A stretch of 64,000 nt of DNA, taken from the NCBI GenBank assembly GCA_947311845.1, contig CAMZMU010000111.1:23349023-23413022 (forward strand). Direction: 5' to 3'. Under the pieces are notes generated by a model that did not search any database, had not been told where the DNA came from, and saw only the letters and a list, made by a program, of their open reading frames with translations. Positions 43,575 to 54,354 of this stretch are shown here, one piece after another (the first letter of the stretch is position 1; every line of letters begins with the position of its first letter). The translations under genes and the position numbers were made by a program. Origin of the DNA: Poa pratensis. Its lineage: Eukaryota > Streptophyta > Magnoliopsida > Poales > Poaceae.

Positions 43575-45490
43575 AAGGACAAGGATGTCGCCTAGAGGGG
43601 GGGTGAATAGGCGATTAAAACTTTTCCGGTTTAGGCTTGCTAATTGCGGAATAAAACTAGGTGTTTAAATTAACAAGCCAACAACCTAACTAAACTAGGC
43701 TCACCTATGTGCACCAACAACTTATGTTAAGCAAGACAAGCAACAAGATGATAGCAAGATAGAATACTTCAAGCACGAAGGCTATCACAATGTAAATTGC
43801 ATAAGTAAAGAGCTCGGGTATAGAAATAACCGAGGCACACGGAGACGAAGATGTATTCCCGAGTTCCTCCTTTTTAGGGGAGTACGTCTCGTTGGAGAGG
43901 TGTGAGGCACCACAAAGGTCGATCTCAATACCACAAAGGCTTCACCTTCTTCTCCGATGAACCGCACCACAAAGGTTTGGTTCACCTTCCACTATCGGAA
44001 TCCTTCGAGGCGGAAATCCGGAGCCTTTCAACAACGATCCGGGGCACAACCCACACAAGGGATTGGGGGCTCCCGAACAGCTACAAGTGACCACACAAGG
44101 GTCCAACCACCACGCGGGCGTCTAGGGTCCAAGGACCCAAGAGTAACAAGTTCACAAGCTTTCAACTTCCACGAATCTTCGTGGAGAGCACACCGATGCA
44201 CCAAATGCAAAAGGCAAGAGCACAAGTGCTCAAATCCTTCACTCTCAAATCCCACCACAAGCAACTAATGCTTATGGGGGGAGAAGAGAGGAAGAACAAA
44301 GAGGAGATGCACCAAGAACTCCAAGATCAAGATCTACTAGGTTCCCCTCACTTAGAGGAGGAGTGGATTGGTAGGATTGTAGATCTAGATCTCCTCTTTC
44401 AAATCCCTCAAAGATATGCAAGAATCATGGGAGGAAATGAGAGAGGGGCAAGATTTCCAAGGTCAACAATGGAGGAGAGAGAGGGAGAAAACCGTGCTTG
44501 GAAAAGCTAAGTGGCTGAAGGGAGGTGGAGGGGTATTTATACCCGTGGAGGGGTATTTATACCCCTCCCAGAAAAAGAGCCGTTACAGCCACTTACACCG
44601 GAGACTCCGGACCACAAAGGCCGGAGACTCCGGCCCGGGCGGAGACTCCGGACCCAGAAGAGCAGGAAAAATCGAAGCAGGAAAACTTGAACCGGAGATT
44701 CCGGACCACGAAGGCCGGAGACTCCGGCCTGTGCGGAGACTCCGGGGTAACTCCGGACCAACTCCGGCCCCCTATACCGCACGCGCCGCGCGCGAGGCAC
44801 TGAGCCTCAAAACCAGGGGCCGGAGACTCCGGACCAAAACCACGGAGACTCCGGACCAGAAAAACCAGCAGAGCAGTAAATCCTGAAATGCAATAACTTT
44901 CTCGTACGAACTCCAAACGAGATGAAACCAACGAGGTTGGAAAGGTAACGACGAGAGCTATGGAAGGAGATATCACACATGGAAGGTGTGAACCCTATCT
45001 CGAGGAGGACCGGTAATATTTCCAACACCGAGAACGCAACACGTGTTTCATCCGGACTCCGTTTTCTATGATCTTGGGCTTGTTCCGAAGGTAACCACAA
45101 GCACTACAAGATCATGAATATACACATCATATTCCATCATGTGAGGAGGGTAACACAAGAGGAGAGTTTGACCGCTCTACAAGAGATGAACCGGTAAAAC
45201 CTCCAACATCAAAAACATCACAAGATATTCAAATGAAATCCTTTTTGATGAACTAGAGCTTGGTATGGAGATGAACACAAACTTTAAATTCTCACATGGA
45301 TAAAAGCCAAATAAGAACCAAGAAAGATGATGATGCCAAGCATGCAAAGGTTTGAGCTCTCCACAAAGATGCGATCAAGTTACTCACTTGAGAGCCCCTC
45401 TTGATAGTACGCCGTCTATCCTAAACCCGGTCTCTCACTACACCATGAGACCGGTAAAATAGAAACCCTATCAAGATCATACCTAAACCC
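43575..45490. mobile_element. repeat insertion nested in the MULE
   Basis: From about 43575 (GGATGTCGCCTAGAGGGGGG) to the start of the right TIR the sequence is a repeat type I associate with Triticeae intergenic DNA (TCGCCTAGAGGGGGGGTGAA), but I cannot name the family or show its ends. It contains many CACAAAGGT, GAAGGTG-like blocks and the CCGGAGACTCCGG cluster. No protein motif was recognised. Confidence 0.5.
44606..44862. repeat. cluster of CCGGAGACTCCGG palindromes
   Basis: About ten copies of CCGGAGACTCCGG or half-copies (GGAGACTCCGG, CCGGAGATTCCGG) within 260 bp, often preceded by AAGG. Each is a 13-bp interrupted palindrome. They sit inside the nested repeat. Confidence 0.85.
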
Positions 45491-46247
45491 GGTAGGACTT
45501 TGCTCGAACACCAAGGCTACCTCATCCGGGTCCGGTTCCATATTGCCTTTCAAAAAGGCCTCTTTATCCACATGATGAACATGAACAATTGTAGGCATCC
45601 TAACATAATGACAACAAAACGACAACTTAAATCATAGCATTAACCTAACAAGCACTAGCATTAACCTAAAGATCATACAAGCATGCCATGGGTCAACAAC
45701 AAAATCCAAATCAACTAGCAATTAGGGTTGAACCGAAACATGCACAATGAGGCCAAATGGGGTGATTTTATTGGACAAAAATTGGTGGATCGGAGGAGAA
45801 TACCTGTGGAAAGTAGTTGGGGACAGAATACCCTCGCTTTTCTCTTCAAATCGGAGAGGAAATGGTGGAGGATTAGAAGGGGAGAGAGGGAACCGCCGCC
45901 GCCGCCATGTTTCTGTCTTCTGTGTGGGTGTCGAGTGAGTGGCTAGGGCTGGGGACGGCCGCACCGCGGCTGAGTAATACCAGGAGGGTAGCGCCTTGTG
46001 ATCAGGCGCTACCTTATCGCACCATAGCGCCTGATCACGAGGCGCTATCCCCCCAGACTGGGCCCCCCGTGGCCCCGGCTCGCCACGCTGGCAGCTAGTG
46101 TAGCGCCTGATCACGAGGCGCTACCCTGTGTAGGGTAGCGCCTGATCGTGAGGCGCTACTCAAAAGGGTCAATGCCGTGAAATAGTTTCGGCCGAGATTC
46201 ATTTTGTGCTAAAGTTTCACCCAGAGGTCAACAATGTCAAAATCGCC
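45491..46247 (-). repeat. MULE right terminal inverted repeat
   Basis: The inverse copy of the left end. Its minus strand re-encodes the transposase start (MPTIVHVHHVDKEAFLKGNM, followed by EPDPDEVALVFEQSPT), after which it diverges. The four palindromic motifs lie at about 45988-46159. Confidence 0.92.
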
Positions 46248-46485
46248 CAGCTTGCCAGCTACTCTCGCTCAATTTGAAACATCAGGTCCAGAAAATTTTA
46301 AATGGTTTTGTTGGCACTCGAAGCTCTGCCAAAAAAATGCAAGCAAGAACTCTGGTTCGGTTCAGTGCTACTGCTACAGGCCAGCAAGTCTCTGCAACTT
46401 TTTGGAAGTGACCGAAGAAAAATCTCTGCCGATCGATTTACAGGTCAAGGATTTGGATACCTTCCCGAACTCGGCAGCATGCTAA
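46248..46485 (+). repeat. duplicated segment, unit A (right of the MULE)
   Basis: Continues unit A after the MULE target duplication: CAGCTTGCCAGCTACTCTCG to CGAACTCGGCAGCATGCT. It matches 47985-48232 in unit B. Confidence 0.85.
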
Positions 46486-46531
46486 AGAGTGGCACATAGC
46501 ATTGCCGATCGATTTAAATTGGGGTTAACAC

Positions 46532-48232
46532 GTTCACCCGGTGAAAATTCATCCATAATTGTACTAAAGAGTGGCACATAGCATTGCTATATTCTACGAA
46601 AAATTGGGCCGACGCTTGTGTAGAGAACGACATTGGCCGCACTTCGTACATGACCTCCCGTCGAAGTATACGGTGGCGAGGATCACATGGTGCCGAAGAC
46701 GTCATGACATCGGTGGCAGTGATAACATAATGAGCACTTCATTGAGACAGCCCAGCGACACCGGTAAGTCAGTCGCGAGGAGGTAGAGTTCATGGTCGAT
46801 TAGTTGTCAACCATGAATTACGTCTACACCAACTCACTAGGACTGGAGGCACAAAGTGTTTTAGCAAGTGGCGCTTTCTCCACAAGATAGCGCGGAAATA
46901 TGGAATATCGACCACAAGGATCTCCTAGTTATCGTCCTTCCTCTTCAAGCAATGCCTACAAAACAATAAGAAATTTTCTTGTGTGACCAACTCAATTGTG
47001 GTGGTTCTCATACAACACATTAGAATGAGATAAAAATACTGCAAGCTACATACAAACAAACACAATGGCGTCGGAAAGAGTTGTGGGCAGTGGAAAAATG
47101 ACGAATACGTAAATGTAAATAGAAAAGATCTTTTCATGTTTACGGAATATTTAACTTTGGGGATGTTAAAGGTAGTGCAACAATGTAAAGTGTGTTTTAT
47201 ACTTTTATGGTAAAATGTGGACCGTGGTTTGAGTTCATTTCACCTCTCTCTCTAATAAACATGGTGGTACAAAATTAAGATTTCTAGACATGCATTGCAA
47301 CGTTTTTATTCTAGTGTTTTATTCGACATCACGTCATAATGTCGAGATGGTGCAACATCTCTTTAACACTCCTCCGAACAAATGGGTTGTTCGCATAGTC
47401 AGGTAATACGTGATAAATATACAAAAAAAAAAATATACTATTTAAATTGGCGCAGCACTTTCTCTGTTATTTTGTTTACTGTGCGCACCTGCTATATGTT
47501 CTTTTCTCTGCCACTGTTTCCCCGATGGTACAAGCACGAGCGCAAAGAAATTGCAAAGTTCATTAGAAACTGTAGTGGTACGTGGTGGTGGCGATCAGCG
47601 ATCCACGAGGGAATTATGTGTGCAGTTAACAGTGGTGGCAGTGCTACCACAGCTGCACTAATCGCACTGCTAATGCGGCGCCATTGCTGGCCAAAAGCAC
47701 TTTTCATCGACAGTGATTACCACACTAATGCCACGGTAATGCGGAGTAACTGTACTAGTACTAGTAAGTGGATTAGTTTACCGTGCGACTGAAATCGCCA
47801 CCTCTCAGCCCGGGCCATTGATGCAGCTTAACTCCACCGGCAAAATGCAGACCCAGCACTGGTTCAAACTCAAAACTGACAGGCCAGATCCTGTTTTTTT
47901 AAGGGTAGACCAGAATCCAGATGCTGTTTGACCTTGCAGTAATGGCTCCACCGCATCAGCCCCGACGCAAAGGATCGATTGAGCTACAGCTTGCCAGCTA
48001 CTCTCGCTCCATTTGAAACATCAGGTCCAGCAAATTTCAATGGTTTTTGTTGTCACTCGAAGGTCGAAGCCCTGCCAAACAAATGCAAGCAAGAACTCTG
48101 GTTCAGCTCAGTGCTACTGCTACAGCTCAGCAAGTCTCTGCAACTTTTTGGAGGTGACCGAAGAAAAATCTCTGCCGATCGATTTACAGGTCAAGGATTT
48201 GGAGACCTTCCCGAACTCGGCAGCATGCTGGC
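46532..48232 (+). repeat. duplicated segment, unit B
   Basis: The second copy of unit A, without the LINE and without the MULE. The junction shares CTAAAGAGTGGCACATAGCA, found at both the end of A (about 46483) and the start of B (46563), consistent with unequal exchange at a short homology. A 136-codon plus frame at 47382 has no recognised motif. Confidence 0.85.
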
Positions 48233-48690
48233 TTCAGATAGGAGAAAGCGATCCTGCCAACATTCCGGAGGCGGAAACGATACAAAGAGAGAGCGCCGCT
48301 GTGACGGTGGTGGCGCAGGCGGCAGGCGGCAGGCGGCATGCTCGCTCTTCACATGTGCGATCACGCGCCGACAGATCAAACAAATCCACCTTTCCATGTG
48401 TGCAGCACCGCCCCTTGTCCCGTTTCCTCGTCGGTACATCGCCGTGGATCCATCGGTCACGGGAAGATCGCTGCCTGCTTCCTTGGATGGTTCTTGTACT
48501 ACAGCCTCCGAGCTCCTATGGATTTTACATATTTCTCGCCGTTGATCGAGCTAATCAAGAATTTCTGAAACGATTTTGCTTCCGAGCTCCTATGGATTTT
48601 ACATATTTCTCGCCGTTGCAAATGTGCAATCACTACCAATCTAGGAGAAGATGATGAAATTAACAGAAGAAGAAAGAATCCGTGTTGGTT
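48233..48690. repeat. ATL 3' flank, related to F-box 3' flanks
   Basis: No gene. The sequence resembles 21130-21320 and 33160-33600: TGCGATCACGC...GACAGA, CCTTTCCATG, a TAGGAGAAG block and TTCATTGGGG...GAATCGA. A 38-40 bp direct repeat (CGAGCTCCTATGGATTTTAC onward) occurs at about 48509-48548 and 48583-48622. Confidence 0.7.
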
Positions 48691-50106
48691 TCATTGGGGT
48701 TTGATCGAATCGAGGTGCTCATCAGGCGGCTCGCAGGTCCCGACTCTGTTGCTCTGGTGCCGGCCGCCGACGACCCAGAGCAGGGTGCGCCGCGCGAACG
48801 ACGGCCGCTCCTCGGCGAGCGACGACACGACGCTGTTGCCGCCGCAGCTGCCGGCCTCCACGTCCTCGTCGGCCCAGTCCGCGTCGCTCCCGCTCTTCCG
48901 CTCGCCCACTTCGTCCTCCTTGCTGGCGCTGCTGCTCCTCACCGGCCACCGGAACGACACCGTGCGCCTCTCCGCCGACGCCCCCGCGTTGGCGTCTTTG
49001 GACGTCGGCGGCACCATCCAGATCTTGGACACGGAGAAGCTGTCCTTGGCGAGCTTCGCGGCGGCCTTGTCGTCGAGAGGATTCTTCTGCTTCTCAGCCG
49101 CCGCCGCCGGCGTCTTCGTCGTGTGCAATCGTGGAAAGCGGAGCGAGGACTCGCCGACGCGCCTGGACGCCCCAAACTCGCACTCCGACATGGCGCCGCC
49201 GCCGCGGCGCGCCTTGGAGAACGCGGGGGGCTTCTTCTTGGGCGGCGGCTTGATGGCCACGCGGAGCGGGGCGTGCTCCTCCATGACGTACTCGTAGGAA
49301 CCCATGGAGTGGCACCTCCTCTGCCCGATGCCTGCATTGGCATCGGCGTCGGCATTACTGCTGGTGCCTGCTCCGTCCTCGGCAATCGCGTTCGCGTTGC
49401 CTTCGACGCACATGAACTTCCCCAGCTTCACCTCGACCACCTCCTCTGCCCCCGGGACGCGGACGGCCATGCCGCTCGGCTCGCAATCGGCCGCGGCGTG
49501 CCTCGCCGATTCGGCCATGTCACGGGAGCTCTCGGACTCGAGCACCATGACGACGGGGCTGCAGGTCGGTGAGAGCTCGCCGGGCGCGAGGAGGCTCCTC
49601 CGGCAGAGCGGGCAGGTGGAGTGCGAGAGCAGCCAGGTGTCGATGCACTCGACGTGGAACGCGTGGCTGCACTTGGGCAGCAGCCGGAGCTGGTCCTCGG
49701 CCTCGAACTCGCACAGGCACACCGCGCAGTCGAACGGGTCCTTGCCGCCCCCGAGGACGCTGTGGTAGAGGAACACCGGCAGCGCGTCGATGAAGGCCTG
49801 GTCGACGCCGGCGTCGTGCAAGTGGAAGAGCTGCTGTAGCTGACCCTGGAACGCCGTCACGCTCTCGGCGTCCTCCCGCGCCGCCCGCCGCCGCCGGCGC
49901 AGCCGCAGCAGGTGGCGCGCCAGCAGGTGCAGCAGCCCGCACACGAAGAAAACGATCGCCAGCACCGCCACGATGAACACGATGCTCGGGCTTATCTTGT
50001 TCTCCAGCGCCGACCCCGGCGACGAGGACGACGCCGGCGGCGACGTCCACGACGAGTTGCTCATCCTCCTCCTCCTACGACCGCCAACGCCCCAGCTCAG
50101 CACCAC
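48691..50106 (-). CDS. ATL-type RING-H2 E3 ubiquitin ligase
   Basis: A single-exon 471-codon gene. A membrane anchor lies at about residues 41-63 ([20 protein letters not shown]), followed by a basic stretch ([14 protein letters not shown]), the ATL signature [15 protein letters not shown] (the GLD motif, about 100-114) and a RING-H2 at about 127-168 (CAVCLCEF...[13 protein letters not shown]... CPLC) with all eight zinc ligands. Single-pass ATL ligases tag substrates at membranes. The long C-terminus ([31 protein letters not shown]) resembles the longer plant ATLs of the ATL13/46/47 type. An alternative start at 50064 (MSNSSW) gives 457 residues and fits the family better. No neighbour is clearly co-functional. 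Confidence 0.95.
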   Translation of the reverse strand: MVLSWGVGGRRRRRMSNSSWTSPPASSSSPGSALENKISPSIVFIVAVLAIVFFVCGLLHLLARHLLRLRRRRRAAREDAESVTAFQGQLQQLFHLHDAGVDQAFIDALPVFLYHSVLGGGKDPFDCAVCLCEFEAEDQLRLLPKCSHAFHVECIDTWLLSHSTCPLCRRSLLAPGELSPTCSPVVMVLESESSRDMAESARHAAADCEPSGMAVRVPGAEEVVEVKLGKFMCVEGNANAIAEDGAGTSSNADADANAGIGQRRCHSMGSYEYVMEEHAPLRVAIKPPPKKKPPAFSKARRGGGAMSECEFGASRRVGESSLRFPRLHTTKTPAAAAEKQKNPLDDKAAAKLAKDSFSVSKIWMVPPTSKDANAGASAERRTVSFRWPVRSSSASKEDEVGERKSGSDADWADEDVEAGSCGGNSVVSSLAEERPSFARRTLLWVVGGRHQSNRVGTCEPPDEHLDSIKPQ

Positions 50107-50789
50107 AAAAACTAGCTACTTCTACTAGTGGTACGGATCAAAGCTCAAGCTTGGCTTTACGATCCAACAGAAAAAAAGGTGTGGGCATGTGCCGCCTAGG
50201 AGCAGGTGAAGGATCTTGGCATGGCCAGGCCACTCTGGATGGATTATTGGGCTTCCGCTGGACAAGAGGAGCGGGTGATGGCGATCGAGTACTTGCAGCT
50301 GCAGGTAGGGAAGCTTTGTGTGAGAAGTCAGAGGGAGCTTAGCCATATGGCTGTAAATTAATCAAGGACTTAAAGCTTCATTAGGTGATGGTTAGGACAT
50401 GCAATTAAGCTTGCAGTTGTGGGTCACTGTGGTGAGGTCACCAATGGGGATGAGGTACTAAACAATGAGGTGACATCGCTGTTGCAAAGGGGTTGCTGAT
50501 CTACTGCCCATTTTTTGGCTATTTTTTGCTGGTTTTGTCGGCGTCTAATGTCGCGCTTTTCCCTTTCTTGATCGAGTCGTTTCAAAAGTGTCAATTGGGT
50601 ATAGAGTAATGCTAATCGAATTGAGTATTTGACTTTTTATTGGATTAACTATAAGAAAAAATGACGTGTGCGATGCGTGCTCTGCCTACTGATCCTGTTT
50701 CGATCCTCCTGTACTTTCTCTGTATTAGTTGGCCTGTCTAGCTAGGCAGAGGCTGCTGACCTGCTGCACTAGTCCTAGGAGTAGTTTCT
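50107..50789. other. ATL upstream region, no gene
   Basis: Presumably the 5' UTR and promoter of the minus-strand ATL gene. No clear TATA box was fixed. Nothing else was recognised. Confidence 0.4.
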
Positions 50790-51502
50790 GGAATCCTCCC
50801 CTTTCCTCTCTCTCTACAGTACCAGAGGCGACTCGAGGGCGACCCCGGCTCGGCCAGCGTTCGCCGGCGCATCCGCGGGATTTCTCACCCTCCGGCGGCC
50901 GCTCCGGCGGCGGGAGGATGGGGAATCCCCGGATCCGCGTTCCGGCGGTGTAGATAGGGTGTGGATTTGGTGGATCTTGGGCGTCGGGGCCGTGATGGGG
51001 AGGCATCCGTCGTCGTTTTGCTGGGCTACAGCCTCCCCTCGCTCCCGGCGTCGTCCTCGACGGCGGCGGGTGGCTGCTGCCCTGTTCCACCGCTGCTTCC
51101 TCCGGTGGCGGTGGCTACTTTGCGGTTGGTGTTTTGGAGGACTGCGGGGAGGTTCGGAGGCTGCTGCTGCGACGGCTCGAGGTGTGCAGGTTGAAGATCC
51201 GGCCGCCTCCGTGGAGGTGGAGTGGCGCTGGCCCCGGATCTGGAGCAGAGGTTGCTCGGGGGACTCCCCCGGCCGATGGTCCATCTTCGGTTGCGGTTCC
51301 AGCTCGTCGGAGCTGGCGGCTGATGCGGTTCGTCAAAGCCTTCGGGCTAGAAGTTCTTCTGTTCCTGTAGGGTTCGAGGTTGAAGAAGATGTTCTGCAGC
51401 AGTGCTGCTCTCTGTATCCTCTCCGTATGTTAGCTGCTTGTATTCGATGTTGTAATGTTTTCCTTTACATATGAATATAAGTTCTAGCGTTCTAAAAAAA
51501 AA
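50790..51502 (+). mobile_element. non-LTR retroposon with poly(A) and target duplication
   Basis: About 713 bp ending in a 10-nt A-run. The 13-bp target duplication AGGAGTAGTTTCT flanks it at 50777-50789 and 51503-51515. The body is GC-rich, with TCTCACCCTCCGGCGGCC near the 5' end and a GAATATAAGTTCTAGC tail. No reverse transcriptase is encoded; it may be the 5'/3' remnant of a LINE or a retroposed sequence mobilised by one. The plus frame at 50959-51474 has no known motif. Confidence 0.85.
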
Positions 51503-51515
51503 AGGAGTAGTTTCT

Positions 51516-53860
51516 CTTGCACTTGTTGGTTGCGTTGACTTGCAACATGTGTTGATCTGTTTGATTGATCGTTGGATTATGATATGTCATTTTTTTACTA
51601 GTACTGAAAGTCAGAAGCCTAGAAATGTCCTATTAATTCCATTTTCTTACTATGACGGCCCATAATTCCATTTTTTCTATACTAAAAATTAGAAGCCCAG
51701 AAATGTAATACTCCCTCTGTTCCAAAATTATCGTCGTGCTTTTAGTTCAATTTTGAACTAAAATCATGAAAACAATAATGGAATAGAGGTATTATTAGTT
51801 TTGATGACTTGATGCTTTTGAAATGACGAATAATGGACACAACATTTGTACTTCACACGCCCGTTTGGCCCCGCTAGCGTCGTGGTGGTATTCGTGGCTT
51901 TCACCTTCCTCCAACGGAAGTATTTCTAACATGTTTAGAAATTGTAAGATAGTGGGTATGAGTACATCACTTAATCACTAATTTTGTTGAGTGTGTGTTC
52001 TGTATCGAATTGTTTGACTTATAGCTGGATGAACAATATTGTTGATATTGATCCCAAGCAGAAAAAACAATATGTACAACTATTACATGAATATTCAGCG
52101 GTTGCACCGGGAAAAAAAAGCAGGATCAACAACTATAGTCATTGGGGCCCTCCTAAGAAGTTCTACTAAATTCATTGTGTTGTTTGAAAGGATCAAAACG
52201 AGCGGTTATCACCGGAATTCCTTGTCTACTTTTTGTGCAATACTAGTTTGGCTAGGAACTTACAAGCACGTCGTAAGTCAAAAAACATGCACTAACAAAT
52301 AATCAGCCCTCAATGAACAATGAATACTAATGCTACGAATAACTCAATACTGAATAACGGTAACCATATCAGCAAAAGAACATCCTCTGTTCTTCCTGAA
52401 ATGTTGAGCTCCCAAAATTTATTTTTTACCCTGCCACTATGTTACTTAAAATATTGTGCAAATAGCTCTCGTTGGAGTGAGTACTAAGTGAAATATTGGT
52501 AAAATGATGTCACCATGTTATTAAAATGAAATTACGGTTGCGCCTAATATGAACTGAATTTAATCAGTGCAACAAAAAATATCAGTTGCAATGACTATGC
52601 AACCGACGAAAACTTAAAACGCAACCATAGCGCAACTAAAAATGTCACTTACAAGTTACAACCATGGTGCAACTGACAAAATTTCAAGTGCAATCATTGT
52701 GCAACTCAAGAAAATTCGAGTTGCACCCAGACCAGCACGAATCATAACGACAATCCAGCTAGTGAGGACTTGACCAAGTTGTAAGCTAATTTTCTCTCAT
52801 CTACCTAAGGACGAACAATCCCAGTTCAAAGAAATGAAAATTGCTACTCCCTCGGTTCTAAATTGGGAGTCGTTGTTATAATATAAATTTGTACCGAAAC
52901 AGCGACACATAAACATAATTATAAATGGAGTGATATATTTTTTGCATGATGTATCTACGGCCACCCATGCGATACATAGTTGGTACATACGGCAACGTGA
53001 AGAGGCACGAAATACCCTTGTTGGTGTAACCAGTTGAGGATTGTAATAGATAATGTGATGCTAGTTACATTGTGATGGTTTATTGCAGTCAATGTTTGGG
53101 AAAGATATTTGTTTGTCAAATGCACTTAATTAAAATAAATGAAGAGATAGTGAAAGGAGGGTTGAAAATATGAGTGCTTTGGTTAATGATAAATAATGTG
53201 ATATATTTTTCAAAAACAAAGGAATTGACTATGTGCATCGGTCGGTAATTGCCGACGTACTTCTACTTATCCGTTAAAAAAAGTAGCACTCCCACATTTT
53301 GAAATAGTTGATGCAGAAATGTTTGAATATATACATACATCCATATTTAGACAAGGTCAACTAATTCGGTATGGAGTGAGTACTTACTCACAGAGCTGTG
53401 ATGTGTCGTTTACTCATCATTGCCTAGCATGCCGCTGTTGGGAACGTGGAACGGAATCAGCTTCCTTGCGTATCCATCGATGGCCAGACGACGCAACCAC
53501 CGGATCGGATTCAGACAAAGAAGCACTCATGAGACTGTGTATGAGCAAGCAAACAATTGCGTGTACTGTAGTACAGTACTAGTACTACTAGTACATCTAC
53601 ACTTGTGAAGTTTTGATGGTGTTTTCTTTGCGGAACTACTCTGCGTCCGACGAAAATGAGTCCGATCCTTGTACGACAGTAATCCGACGGACGGCCTGTG
53701 CGACCAGCTACTCACGGACGGGTCGATTTATTGTGTCGTACAGAAATCGGACGTGTTTTGTCGTACCCATAGCATCGCTCTTTTCTTTGTCACAAGGAAG
53801 GTACTGGCCAAGGTGTGAGGAGAAGGAACCATTAAAAGAAAATTAAAGGAAGAAAACAAG
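51516..53860. other. AT-rich intergenic DNA with MITE scraps
   Basis: No gene. Single-ended Stowaway-like ends occur at about 51711 (TACTCCCTCTGTTCCAAAAT) and 52846 (CTACTCCCTCGGTTCTAAAT), without partners. A GCAAC-rich stretch (AGTTGCA/GCAACC) recurs over about 52530-52740. Confidence 0.45.
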
Positions 53861-53861
53861 A

Positions 53862-54016
53862 GCACGCGAATCCCGAGGACGATTTTGAAATGCAAAGAAG
53901 CTGCTGGCCGGCCTGTGACGCGATGGCCGTGCTGGATGGTGATGGGTTGGGGTTTGACTATTGCAGGTTCCAGAAGAAGGGAAGGCTTTGTTATGGCGCG
54001 GCATGCAGGGGCACAG
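53862..54016 (+). repeat. second duplicated segment, copy A (left)
   Basis: Matches 57650-57785: GGCCGTGCTGGATGGTGATG and CAGGTTCCAGAAGAAGGGAA. The match continues right of the Pack-MULE at 56054-56260 with 57800-57960. The second copy has no Pack-MULE. Confidence 0.8.
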
Positions 54017-54352
54017 GTGAAATTTGACAAAATTAACCCTTTGCCGAAACTTCAGCAAAAAATAACCCTTTTTTCAAAAAAAATCTAAATCTAACCCTTT
54101 TGTGTGGCTCCCGTACCGGGGGCGCCACACATGTACGCTCCACTCCCCCGGCGGGGGCGCCACACATGTATGCACCACTCCCCCGGCGGGGGCGCTACAC
54201 ATGTATGCACCACTCCCCCGGCTGGGGCGCCACACATCTGCCAGCGTGGCAAAGCGGGCCCAGCAGGGTTAAGTAGCGCCGGCCACGGGGGCGCCACACC
54301 TCCATGTGTGGCGCCGGCGGCTGGGGCGCCACACCTGCCTTGTGAAAATAAC
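54017..54352 (+). repeat. left inverted repeat with 35-bp tandem units
   Basis: Inverse match to 55720-56053. Contains three 35-bp units (GGCGCCACACATGTATGCAC then CACTCCCCCGGC) starting at 54121, 54156 and 54191, plus a part-unit at 54226. Confidence 0.9.
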
Positions 54353-54354
54353 TT

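Larger units (their letters stand above)
38757..46247 (+). mobile_element. Mutator-like element (MULE), long TIR, with transposase
   Basis: 7,491 bp bounded by GGCGATTTTGACA and its complement, with a perfect 9-bp target duplication CAGCTTGCC (38748-38756 and 46248-46256). The 9-bp duplication, long inverted repeats and mudrA-type transposase place it in the Mutator superfamily. The paralogous unit B carries the empty site (one CAGCTTGCC near 47988), so insertion post-dates the segmental duplication or affected only one copy. The interior holds a long open mudrA frame, a second ORF, a large hairpin and a nested repeat (43575-45490). This is the best candidate in the window for a recently active element. 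Confidence 0.96.

Noticed and set aside
43575..45490. A named LTR retrotransposon family
   Set aside because: The text is familiar as a Triticeae repeat, but there is no LTR pair, primer site or protein domain to support a name.
48682..49572. A 296-codon plus-strand gene opposite the ATL gene
   Set aside because: It is the antisense shadow of the GC-rich ATL coding region. The minus strand has a complete RING-H2 and membrane anchor.
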